Below are positions 15,301 through 22,808 of a stretch of DNA of 39,376 nt, one piece after another; the first letter of the stretch is position 1; each line of letters starts with the position of its first letter. The stretch comes from CAYRVF01 sp964427535 (GTDB lineage Bacteria > Chloroflexota > Ktedonobacteria > Ktedonobacterales > JADMIN01): assembly GCA_964427535.1 (NCBI GenBank), contig CAYRVF010000037.1:1-39376 (forward strand), written 5' to 3'. The notes below the pieces were generated by a model. It was not told where the DNA came from and did no database searches. It saw nothing but the letters and a program-made list of their open reading frames with translations. The translations under genes and the position numbers were made by a program.

Positions 15301-17112
15301 CAGCTCGCCGAGCACCTCCTCGATTTGCTCCTCGTGGGCGGTCAGACTGCGGCCCGAGTTGTGCAGCAGCGCGACGAGCTTTTTGAGGCGCGTCGTCATG
15401 ACCCAGACGACCGAGAGCGGCAGATAGCGGCGCACGGACTCCGGGCTGCGGCGGAGGTCGAGGCCCATCTGCATGCCCGCCCAGTCCTCTAGCCGTTCGA
15501 GCGCGTCTTTCGAGCCGTCGAGGAAGGTGCGCAGCTCGGTGCGTTCGTCTTCCATCGTCTGCGCGGCCTCACGCAACTCCGCGACCACATCGCGCAGGGC
15601 GCCGACCTGCCGTCGCAGCGCCTCTTCGTCGACCCGCAGCGTATCAACTGCCGAGAGCGGGAGTCCGTGCGTCTGCGACGACGGCGACGGCTGCGAGCGG
15701 GCATACGGGACCGTCGGCGCGGGGTACGAGCGCGCGCCATCGATCGGCGCGAGATGCGGCGCCTGCGGGGTTGAGACGCCAAATGGCTGCGCGGGATCGG
15801 CAGATGCGGGAGCCGCACCCCATCCGTTCGCCGATGAAGCGCCCCAAGCGGGCGGATCCGCTGGCTGGCCCGCTCCAGTTCCACCCGTTCCATAAGGCGT
15901 CGCGGCTGGCTGCGATTGTGCCCAGCCGAGGGGGTCGGCCCCTTGCGGGCGTGGCCGTGTCTCCTGCTCCCAGCGGGGGCGGGTTGCATCGGGGCCGAAT
16001 GCGCTTGAGAAGCCGCTTGCCCCAAATGGGTCGGCGGTGCCGCCCTGGTTTGGGGCGCTCGTCGCTGGCGTGGTGCCCGGCGCCATTCCCTGTGGCGAAG
16101 ACGCGGCGTGTGATCCCGACCAGCTCCATGTGCCCTGGACTTCCTGTGAAGCGAGCTGGTTGGTGGAGGCCGACGACGAGGCGAAGGCGTCACGCTCAGT
16201 ACGCTGCGGCGAGATCGCGGGATTCGCACCTGTTGGCATGTCCGAGATCGCCGGAACCGCGCCCGTCGGCATATCGAAGATGGATGGACCGGTCGTGGTG
16301 GGCATGTCCGCGACCGACGATGCCCAGCGGTCGGTGGACGCCGATGGCGCCGGACCCTGCGGCGCGGACTGCTGCCACACGCCAGGCGTTGACTGCGCCC
16401 CTGGCATACCCGCGCTAGAGGCGGCGAACGGGTGCGACGCCGCAGGAGACTGAGCGACGCCGCTGGTGCTCCAACTCGCCGGACCCGGCGTTGGTGGCGC
16501 GGACGACGCCCCACCTCCCTGCGCCAGGTTCGGATCGGCGAATGCGGCGAGCCACTCCGGTAGTTGCGCTGGGCCGGACTCCGCTCCCGCATGCGCGCCA
16601 GAGGACGCCATACCATCAGAGCCGCCGAACCCGTTCGCGGGCGACGAGCCATTGGAGCCGAGCATGCCTGAGATGAGGTTGAGCGTGCCGCTGCCTGGCG
16701 CGCCGTCGCCTCGCCATGTGCCACGGTCGCGCTCGTCGTCTTCGAGGATGGGGGTGTCGTCTTCGCCGGTGCGGACGTGCTCCACCAGCCGGGTCAGCCG
16801 GGTATACGAGCGACGGAGCAGCGCGAGCGTAGGGCCTTCGAGCGAAGCATGGCGGTCGAGCGTATCGCCGAGGATCTCTTCCATCCCCTGTGCGACCTTC
16901 GAGAGGGCGCTAAACTCCATCATGGCCGCGGAGCCGCCGATGGTGTGCGTGAGCCTGTACGTTTCCTCCAGCGCCTCGGTATCGTCCGGCGACTGCTGGA
17001 GCCGATCGAGATTGGCCTCGATGTCGGGCATGTAGGCATGCACCTCGTCGAGGAAGCTCTCGAGAATAGCTGACTTATCGAAGTTATCGGCCATGCTTTC
17101 CGCACCCATCAT
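12316..17112 (-). CDS. cheA: hybrid chemotaxis histidine kinase CheA (PilL/ChpA/PixL type) with C-terminal receiver
   Basis: A 1598-residue multidomain kinase. Order: Hpt1 with H56 in RLTHTIGGSA (about 10-120; the usual Lys three after His is Gly); a long Pro/Ser/Ala/Gly linker (about 125-490); a helical region (about 495-620); Hpt2 with the canonical MHTLKGAAGMMG near 788; P3 dimerisation (LQLSKLDDLVNLFGELL); P4 ATPase with N-box LVRNAVNHGLE near 1134, DDGAGID near 1174 and SGRGVGLDVV; a P5/CheW domain (about 1262-1395); and a receiver with phosphoacceptor Asp in AAILLDIEMPRMDGY (about 1475-1595). It should autophosphorylate under receptor/CheW control and pass phosphate to the receiver and the two CheY-like neighbours. 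A second start (MADNFDK, 17094) is also plausible. Receptor gene 39 nt upstream. Confidence 0.93.
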   Translation of the reverse strand: MMGAESMADNFDKSAILESFLDEVHAYMPDIEANLDRLQQSPDDTEALEETYRLTHTIGGSAAMMEFSALSKVAQGMEEILGDTLDRHASLEGPTLALLRRSYTRLTRLVEHVRTGEDDTPILEDDERDRGTWRGDGAPGSGTLNLISGMLGSNGSSPANGFGGSDGMASSGAHAGAESGPAQLPEWLAAFADPNLAQGGGASSAPPTPGPASWSTSGVAQSPAASHPFAASSAGMPGAQSTPGVWQQSAPQGPAPSASTDRWASSVADMPTTTGPSIFDMPTGAVPAISDMPTGANPAISPQRTERDAFASSSASTNQLASQEVQGTWSWSGSHAASSPQGMAPGTTPATSAPNQGGTADPFGASGFSSAFGPDATRPRWEQETRPRPQGADPLGWAQSQPAATPYGTGGTGAGQPADPPAWGASSANGWGAAPASADPAQPFGVSTPQAPHLAPIDGARSYPAPTVPYARSQPSPSSQTHGLPLSAVDTLRVDEEALRRQVGALRDVVAELREAAQTMEDERTELRTFLDGSKDALERLEDWAGMQMGLDLRRSPESVRRYLPLSVVWVMTTRLKKLVALLHNSGRSLTAHEEQIEEVLGELRSSIAGLGNIQSTVSSFGGAADNGFSATVAQITWAPPPTVESQPASRDLSTGERVELERAVREELRRELEDEVRDELAAEIRRDETERLRHELEIQVRRHVLAELAPGLGTPTALGEPGLLPQMPFAERGPRQTQVTSEQSPEALEVFREEALEHLQTITTGIADLESQPGNVDALRSIRRAMHTLKGAAGMMGFTVIQGLAHASEDLLEALTDGQINFNSEVLSLILDTSEALDALVTGTLAPDEQHQLANDLITRYASVPGMPDTERLVAATQSEQPSTAVVIADDADDAVPQPSPATRNSADLSVRLQLSKLDDLVNLFGELLINRSVLEERVDRLNHLIGDSVRVGERLRDVGGQLESRFEAATLPSGRPTSVNLLDGNAAGAAWNNMGRMNGFGAPRPDPAHAKEFDELELDRYTEFHRLSRGLSEGVADSVTLSHEMETLVREIQTSFARENRLSSDFQDRLLKARLVPLQSLVPRLYRAARASALKEGKEVEFFVEGTETEVDRKVFEEVEGPLLHLVRNAVNHGLERPDARELAGKPRTGKIVVSAAYEGNQVVISVRDDGAGIDPERIRATAIARGWIDGYTPMTEKDAIELIFRAGVSTADSLTEESGRGVGLDVVRDVVTRLRGTVEVDSQPGEGTLFTLKFPISLQIARAVLVHVGTQTLAIPMAVVEQIGRLDYYSRVPGNTPSIEVRGERYPLVHLAGYLRMTPNPVDERSPVLLVNAGRHRVALLVDDVVSQQEVVSKPLGTHLRDVRGVAGASVLGNGQVVLILELHELLSQPPRGSVTLPPPGGQKPQSVSPTTASHLPTGPMPVVRGEPSGSLSAIRTAPQPVISGSRGFVVSPRTSTAGPSPDASFIPGAQQSYLLVVDDSPSVRRVVSNMLKAHGWTVQTARDGVEALEVVARERPAAILLDIEMPRMDGYELMATIRSQEQYRTLPLIVLTSRAAAKHQQRATQLGADAYIVKPYQDDELLQTIARLIQARSA

Positions 17113-17151
17113 CTTGGCGCCCCGGCGCTCGTCGTCGCACGTGCTCGTCCG

Positions 17152-19002
17152 CTAATAGCTGCCGGTCGGGAATGGTGGCTTGCCGAGCGGGCCGGATGTA
17201 AACGGCTGCTCGCTATAGTCGGTCTGTGGCGCGGGCTCTTGCGGGAATGGCGGCATCTGCGGCGCCGCGCCAGCGCCAAACGCGCCGTAGCCGCCCTGGG
17301 CGCCGTCGTAGCCCCCGGTGAAGCCATCATACGTCCCGGTCGCGCCGTAGTTCGCCTGCGGGTCGTACCCGCCAGTCGAGCCGTACCCGTCGTAGCTGTT
17401 GTAGTCGTATCCACCCATGTTCGCGGGGGCGGGCAAGCGCGGTGCCAGCGCCGGAAGCGGCATGCCGTCTCCGCCCCAGTCGCCCGCTTCGAGGCTGGGC
17501 AGTTGCATGGCGCCCGATAGCGGCGCGCCCATCGCGCCAGGATAGTTTGTGGTGCCACCAGCCGGAGGCAGCAGTCCCGCGGCCTCCGCGATCTGGTCGG
17601 GCAGGCGGAACGTCGCCACCGACGCGCGGAGCTGTTCGGCCAGCTCGGCGAGGTAGCTGACGCTGGTGGTGGTGTCTTGCGTGGCGGAGCTGGTCTGGCG
17701 CGTGATGTCGGCGATCTGTTGCATCGCGGCGGAGACGGCCTCGGCGGTCTGCTTGCGCTCACCTGCCGCGCGGGCAATGTCGCTGATCATCTGCGCCTGC
17801 CGGTCCACGGCGGAGTAGATGCTCTGCAGCGAGCGGCCGGCTTCGTCGGCCAGACGGGAGCCGTTCACCACTTCTTGCGTGCTCTCTTCCATAGCGACGA
17901 CCGCTTCGTAGGTGTCGCCCTGGATGCTCTTCACGATCGTGGCGATCTTCTTGGTCGCCTCCGTCACGCGCTCGGCCAGCACGCGAATCTCATCGGCGAC
18001 GACCGCGAAACCACGGCCGTGCTCGCCCGCCATCGCCGACTGGATGGCCGCGTTGAGCGCCAGCAAGTTTGTCTGATCGGCGATGTCTTCGATCAGGCGG
18101 ACGATCTCACCGACCTCTTGCGACCGCTCGCCCAGCCGCTTGATCTTCTTGGACGTTTCCTGCACGTTCTCGCGAATATGGATCATGCCATCGATGGTCT
18201 GGACGACCGCCTGCTGACCGCCCTGCGCGTTGCGCAGCGCATCGCGCGCCGCCTCGGCCGCGGCAAGCGCGTTGTTCGCCGAGAGTTGCACGAAGTCCGC
18301 CAGACGGGCGACCGCCTCGGAGGTTTGCGAGATTTGCAGCGCCTGCCCCTCGGAGGCGTGCGCGACCTCGGCTGAGCGGTCGAGCAGGCGGCGCGTCGCG
18401 TTCATCACCTGCAGGGTTGTCGCCTGCACGCGTCCGACGACTTTCGCCAACTCCTCGATCATGTAGTTGAAGGAGTCGGCGAGCACGCCCAGCGTGTCGG
18501 GCGTCACTTCGGCCTGCACACGCAGGTCGCCATCGCCGACCGCGCTGACCTCTTGCAGCAGCTTCTCAATCTGCGCCTGTAGCACGGCGGCCTCTTGCGA
18601 CTCGGCGAGGGATGGGCGCCCGCCTGCCGGCATGCCGTCGAGCACGGTGTTGAGCGCGGCCGCGAGCATCGAGTATTCGTCCTCACCCTGCACGACGGCG
18701 CGCGCGTTCCGCTCACCCATGCTCACCTGACGGCAGATCTCGGTGAGCTCGGAGACGCGCGTCCGCAGCAGCGCACGCATGCGAAACTGCGCGAAGGCGA
18801 CCGCGACGACGGCCAGCACGGCCACCACGAGCGTGATGACCCAGAGTGTGGTAGACGATGCTGCCCCGCCTTGTGATGCAATCTGGTTGATCAACCAGGC
18901 GCCAAGGCCGATCGAGGCGACGGCGGTAAGGATAGGCGCACTCATGGCGAGCGCGTTTAATTGCGAATTGAGTGACCATCCCGAGCGGGAGTTGGGGTCC
19001 AT
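17152..19002 (-). CDS. methyl-accepting chemotaxis protein (PilJ-like) without extracellular sensor
   Basis: 616 residues from ATG at 19002 (GAGGAGG 11 nt upstream; a GTG 17 codons earlier has no SD). Two membrane segments (about 20-42 and 52-75) are separated by only some 10-15 residues, so there is no periplasmic ligand domain. A HAMP-like region and the coiled-coil signalling domain follow, with hairpin tip IADQTNLLALNAAIQSAMAGEHGRGFAVVADE, split here only for description; the AAIQSAMAGE form is typical of PilJ/PixJ receptors. After about residue 500 the tail is Gly/Tyr/Pro-rich with repeated GGYD and YG steps and lacks a CheR-tethering NWETF-type end. With no cheR or cheB nearby, methylation adaptation may be absent. 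It should drive the hybrid CheA through CheW. Its input signal is unknown. Confidence 0.9.
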   Translation of the reverse strand: MDPNSRSGWSLNSQLNALAMSAPILTAVASIGLGAWLINQIASQGGAASSTTLWVITLVVAVLAVVAVAFAQFRMRALLRTRVSELTEICRQVSMGERNARAVVQGEDEYSMLAAALNTVLDGMPAGGRPSLAESQEAAVLQAQIEKLLQEVSAVGDGDLRVQAEVTPDTLGVLADSFNYMIEELAKVVGRVQATTLQVMNATRRLLDRSAEVAHASEGQALQISQTSEAVARLADFVQLSANNALAAAEAARDALRNAQGGQQAVVQTIDGMIHIRENVQETSKKIKRLGERSQEVGEIVRLIEDIADQTNLLALNAAIQSAMAGEHGRGFAVVADEIRVLAERVTEATKKIATIVKSIQGDTYEAVVAMEESTQEVVNGSRLADEAGRSLQSIYSAVDRQAQMISDIARAAGERKQTAEAVSAAMQQIADITRQTSSATQDTTTSVSYLAELAEQLRASVATFRLPDQIAEAAGLLPPAGGTTNYPGAMGAPLSGAMQLPSLEAGDWGGDGMPLPALAPRLPAPANMGGYDYNSYDGYGSTGGYDPQANYGATGTYDGFTGGYDGAQGGYGAFGAGAAPQMPPFPQEPAPQTDYSEQPFTSGPLGKPPFPTGSY

Positions 19003-19259
19003 GAGAACAGTGGCCTCCTCTATCCTCCATCCAGATCGCACGCCCGTCCACACGCCCAGGGATGAAACCGTTGCCAGGCCATTGCCGCATCAGATGCGAG
19101 CGAAACACTGTCGGGCAAGCAGAACCAAGTGGCGACGACGCCGGAAACTGTCAGGAAGACTGGCACAAAGGTACGACTCTACGAGAGTCTATCACAGGCG
19201 CTATTCACCATAACGTATGCCTATGACCTCTGGCGTATACACCTCCCGGACGGACCACA

Positions 19260-19964
19260 TTACATTTCGGTGCGGTATCGGTGCATCTTGTCGGCGTACA
19301 ACAATGTGTCGGGATCGAGCCGCAACACGGTGCGCCCATCAACCTCGGTCGTGCCGCTGACGAAGGGATAGATCCACTCGGGAATGCCGTGCGCGGCATC
19401 GCGCGGTGTCGTCTGCGAGCCGAGCGGCCGCATCTCGGCGATGGCGTCGACGACGAAGCCGATCGTCATCTCACCATGCGTGACGACAACCAGGCGATTG
19501 CGCGATGTGAGCGGCTGCGTGGGCAGGCCGAGGAACCCGCGCAGGTCGACCACCGAGATGATGGATCCCCACACCTGCACCACGCCCAGCACCCACGCGA
19601 CGGTATTCGGCACTGGCGTCACGTCGCCCACCCGCTCGACGCCCTGCACGGTCTCCGCAGGGAGCGCGCATTCGACGTCGCCGACGAGGAACAGCACCGA
19701 TTGGGGCAGCTTCTGCGCCTGTGGTGAGTCGGGATTGACGCCCATCATGCGGCTGAGGTCGGCGATCTGGCTTGGGCTGGTGACGCCCGCTCGGCGCGCG
19801 AGCTCGTTGAGTGTGTCTGGCGAGAGTGTGCCGCCGGGGATACCAGCGCGGTCGCCGAGCATGCGCAGGGTCTGCTCTAGCGCGTTCCCGGCGTTGCCGT
19901 AGCCCCCTCCGTTGTCCGAGGATGCATGACAAGGCGACGAGGCAAACCTGAACGGACTCCGCAT
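19260..19964 (-). CDS. cheW: CheW-domain adaptor (PilI/PixI-like) with N-terminal extension
   Basis: A 234-residue protein whose C-terminal half (about 85-230) is a CheW domain: VLFLVGDVECALPAETVQGV, VLGVVQVWGSIISVVDLRGFLG, then RLVVVTHGEMTIGFVVDAI. TAGGAGGAG lies before the ATG. CheW couples receptors to CheA P5. The first 80 residues are extra relative to a minimal CheW (about 150) and include a helical LSPDTLNELARRAGV block like a small helix-turn segment; their function is unknown. It lies between the response regulators and the receptor. The 257-nt gap before the receptor is long for an operon and holds a 6-bp hairpin (GACTCT ACG AGAGTC, 19175-19189). Confidence 0.9.
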   Translation of the reverse strand: MRSPFRFASSPCHASSDNGGGYGNAGNALEQTLRMLGDRAGIPGGTLSPDTLNELARRAGVTSPSQIADLSRMMGVNPDSPQAQKLPQSVLFLVGDVECALPAETVQGVERVGDVTPVPNTVAWVLGVVQVWGSIISVVDLRGFLGLPTQPLTSRNRLVVVTHGEMTIGFVVDAIAEMRPLGSQTTPRDAAHGIPEWIYPFVSGTTEVDGRTVLRLDPDTLLYADKMHRYRTEM

Positions 19965-20047
19965 GCACTCCTCCTAATGCTCAGCTCGCGTGTGCCGGTT
20001 CGGGGCCACGCCGCTCTCGACGCGTGCGTTTCCCCGGTGCCTGTGTG

Positions 20048-20425
20048 TTAGACGCCGAAGCCGGTGACACTGCGAACGCTGGAAAGCAGCTCGTCACGGC
20101 TGAACGGCTTCGTCAGATACAGGTCAGCGCCCTGTTGCAGGCCCCATCGCCGGTCCAGCGGCGTGTTCTTCTGGCTGATGAGAATAACGGGAATGTGTCT
20201 GCTCTGGTCCATCGACTTGAGGCGGCGGCAGACCTGGAAGCCGTTTTGCTTCGGCAAGACGATATCCAGCAGCACGCACTGCGGCTGCTCCCGGATGACC
20301 TTCTCCAGGGCCTCCTCGCCGTCCACCGCCGTCACGACCTCGAAGCCGCTCTCACGCAGCGGAGTCGCCATGAGCGTGAGGTCCGTCCAACTATCGTCAA
20401 CCACCAGAACCTTTGGCGCTAGCAT
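20048..20425 (-). CDS. single-domain response regulator (CheY/PilH-like)
   Basis: A 125-residue receiver with nothing appended. The acidic pair D10/D11 (VLVVDDSW), phosphoacceptor D54 (VLLDIVLPKQNGF), S84 (ILISQK) and K106 (LTKPF) complete the active site. GGAG lies 8 nt before the ATG. Family knowledge: such CheY-like outputs of PilL-type kinases set pilus extension or retraction, or serve as a phosphate sink. The WGLQQGADLYLTKPF end resembles PilH and cyanobacterial PixH proteins. It is third in transcription order, after the PATAN gene and another receiver. Confidence 0.93.
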   Translation of the reverse strand: MLAPKVLVVDDSWTDLTLMATPLRESGFEVVTAVDGEEALEKVIREQPQCVLLDIVLPKQNGFQVCRRLKSMDQSRHIPVILISQKNTPLDRRWGLQQGADLYLTKPFSRDELLSSVRSVTGFGV

Positions 20426-20541
20426 CTCGGTCGCTCCCTTGTCCTCGCCTCATCTCCGTCGTCAAGGCGTGCCCTTCGTGTCTTGTCGCGCCAAGACTAT
20501 AGACAACGAGCGGTGGAATATCCTACGTCTCGTCCGCTGTG

Positions 20542-20976
20542 CTACATCCTGCGGCGCAGCCGTGGCTGCTGTCCGCCGCGTCGTGTCGCGCGCTCGCGCA
20601 CGGCAGGCGTATCGAGATAGCGCTTGACCGTGTGAACGAGCTCCGTCGAGTCGAACGGCTTAGTTATATATTCGGTCGAACCCGCGAGTTTCCCGCGCAT
20701 TTTGTCAAACAGCCCGTCTTTGCCGCTCAGCATGATGATCGGCAGCTCGCGAAACGCCATGTTGCGCCGAATGATCTGGCAGATGTTATAGCCATCCATT
20801 CGAGGGAGCATGATGTCGAGTAAAATGAGGTCTGGTTGCTCATCGCCGACGCATGCCAGTGCGCTCAGTCCGTCGCCTGCCGTGACGACGCGAATATGCT
20901 CTCGCTGCAGTGTTAATTGAACGATCTTGCGGACCGTCGGGCTATCATCCACGACCAGCACTACCGGCTCATCCAC
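20542..20976 (-). CDS. single-domain response regulator (CheY/PilG-like)
   Basis: A 144-residue receiver starting at GTG with GGGAGG upstream. Active-site residues are D10/D11 (VVDDSPTVRK), D54 (ILLDIMLPRMDGY), S84 (IMLSGKDGLFDK) and K106 (ITKPF). VDDSPTVRKIVQLTL and LSGKDGLFDKMRG are close to PilG-type regulators of pilus motility. A basic tail of some 20 residues (ERATRRGGQQPRLRRRM) follows the receiver and might bind nucleic acid, membrane or a partner. It sits directly after the PATAN gene; in cyanobacterial PatA/PixG proteins a receiver is fused to PATAN, so this gene may be the split-off counterpart. Confidence 0.92.
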   Translation of the reverse strand: MDEPVVLVVDDSPTVRKIVQLTLQREHIRVVTAGDGLSALACVGDEQPDLILLDIMLPRMDGYNICQIIRRNMAFRELPIIMLSGKDGLFDKMRGKLAGSTEYITKPFDSTELVHTVKRYLDTPAVRERATRRGGQQPRLRRRM

Positions 20977-21078
20977 GTGCCACTTCCTCCCAGCAACATG
21001 CCAGACCGACCCGCACCCACACTATCCCCAGAATGTCGCCCGGCGAAACTTCGCGTCCTCGCGTACTCCCCAGATGAC

Positions 21079-22365
21079 TCATGCGCGCAGCGCCGCGCGC
21101 CTGCCCGCAAGCCGGCGGATTTCTTCGTCGACCTCTCGCAAGAAGGCGGCCCACAGGTCAGCGAACTGGCGCCCAATGCGCGTCTGACCCGCTTCGTCCG
21201 CGACGATGCGATCGAGCACCAGTCGCAGAAGCTGATAGAACAGCTGCACCGCGTCCCAGTAGCAGTCCGAGAGTTCTTGGCCGCGCACGACGCGGTCGAG
21301 AGACTCCAGATCATCGTAGACGAGCTGACCGCGCTCGAAGCGCACGATTTCGTCCATGCGCGGATACTGCTGCTGCATGCGGTAGAGCAGGGGGCGGAAC
21401 TGCGACTCGATATAGCGCGCGGCTTCTTCGTGGGGCACTTCGCCGCGACCACGCATCTTGCGGGCGTACATCGCGTGATGCGCGAGTAAGCCGTTGGTGC
21501 AGGTGCCCATCGCGCGTACCAGAATCATCATGCGCTGTTCGGGGGTGGCGCGCCCGCCTTGCGAGAGTGCGTGCTGTCCTTGCGTGAGCAGATTCATCAG
21601 ACTGCGCTCGAGCTCGGCTTCGAGCCGCGCGTCCACCAGCTCGATCAGACCAAGGTTGAGCAGATTGTGCAGAATCGCCGAGACGCGCGCTTCGGGGATC
21701 ATCAGGCCGTACGCGACGGCGTAGAGCGGGAGTTGACCGTTGGCCAGGCACAGCACGCTGACATCGTCGGTGGAGAGTCCGAGCTGGCGTACGTCGCCGC
21801 TGAAGGTCGGCATCCATCGGGCGACCGTGTTACGCGAGAGGTTGAGCGTGCCTGAGTGCTCGCGCTCGTCCGCCAGACGCAACGCTTCGAGCAACACGTG
21901 ATCGACGTTGAGCGGCTTATGCGTCGCGAGGCGCGACTGGATCGGCGCGATATCGCGATGGAACTCGAACCGCCCGCGCTCCCAGCGGACCGCACGGCTC
22001 AGCGCCTGGACGATGCCGAACTCGACACGCTTCTGCACTTCGTCGGCTGAGATGACGCCCCAGTCGGAGAGAATGGCCATCGCGGTGAGGGGGCTGTTGC
22101 CTGCCATCTGACGCAGGCGCGCGGCATCTTCGCGCTGGATGCGCAGCAGCAGCCGGAAAATCTCCACGATGTCAGGTGGTTGAACGCCGGGTTCTTCCAG
22201 CGAGAGGATGCTGCCTTCTTTGAGCGAGATCTTCATGCGTTCCTGGCCTGAAGTCACGCTGAGGATGCCGGTTTTGCCTCCGAGTGACAGCATCTTGAGG
22301 GTGGCCTGCAGGCCGAGCGTCTCTAAATCGCCGCCGAGGATCTGCCCCTGCTGCTGCTCCATCAT
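21079..22365 (-). CDS. PATAN/DUF4388-domain protein (PatA/PixG-like, no receiver)
   Basis: A 428-residue protein, first gene of the chemosensory operon. The N-terminus is a DUF4388/PATAN domain: GDLETLGLQATLKMLSLGGKTGILSV, then ISLKEGSILSLEE and a helical part through WERGRFEFHRD (about residues 5-155). The remainder is mostly helical with a winged-helix-like stretch (about 180-260) and ends Arg-rich. Cyanobacterial PatA, PixG and related proteins combine this domain with a C-terminal receiver and act as outputs controlling pilus motors or cell polarity; here the receiver is missing and two receiver genes follow. Probably it is the output or polarity module of this system, by analogy. The first ATG has GGGGG 9 nt upstream. 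Confidence 0.85.
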   Translation of the reverse strand: MMEQQQGQILGGDLETLGLQATLKMLSLGGKTGILSVTSGQERMKISLKEGSILSLEEPGVQPPDIVEIFRLLLRIQREDAARLRQMAGNSPLTAMAILSDWGVISADEVQKRVEFGIVQALSRAVRWERGRFEFHRDIAPIQSRLATHKPLNVDHVLLEALRLADEREHSGTLNLSRNTVARWMPTFSGDVRQLGLSTDDVSVLCLANGQLPLYAVAYGLMIPEARVSAILHNLLNLGLIELVDARLEAELERSLMNLLTQGQHALSQGGRATPEQRMMILVRAMGTCTNGLLAHHAMYARKMRGRGEVPHEEAARYIESQFRPLLYRMQQQYPRMDEIVRFERGQLVYDDLESLDRVVRGQELSDCYWDAVQLFYQLLRLVLDRIVADEAGQTRIGRQFADLWAAFLREVDEEIRRLAGRRAALRA

Positions 22366-22808
22366 CCTCTAATTCCCCCACCTACGGAGTCCATTATCGC
22401 TGCTTCGCGCAACGGACCGGCGCACACAACACAGTCGAGCGAGCAGAGGGTAGCGCGGCCGAGCGGAAGTCTGAAGTCTATCGCGGTGCGCTCTGGCGCC
22501 AGCACATCGCCAGGGCATCTCACTAAACCAAGGCATATTGTATCATACCTCTTCTTCGCGACAAGCGCCCAGTTGAATTGGTCCTCCCATTTACCGCCAA
22601 TGCTGAATATTTCAGGCGCCGCGGCACATCTCACGTCTGGAGGACGACCGTTCGCCTATTCTCGCTGTCTGCTAATAGAGATTATAAGCCGAAACAGTAT
22701 CTGACAGGTAGAACGCGTGCTGGGTAGCGTACCTTTGGCTGGCGCGGTACAGTACCGGGAGCGGTCGTCGTTTCGTATACAGGCGCACGGAGGGAGAGGA
22801 AGAGGCCG
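22366..22808. promoter_or_regulatory. divergent regulatory region, PATAN operon / glcE
   Basis: These 443 bases hold no gene. The A/T-rich middle carries the minus-strand promoter at 22537-22564. Toward glcE a TTCGCC-N16-TAATAG pair and a small dyad (GGTAC AG TACC, near 22747) are seen, both weak. Confidence 0.4.
22537..22564 (-). promoter_or_regulatory. sigma-70 promoter of the chemosensory operon
   Basis: On the minus strand TTGTCG (22564-22559), 16-nt spacer, TACAAT (22542-22537). It points to the PATAN gene start at 22365 with a leader of about 165 nt. Confidence 0.55.
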
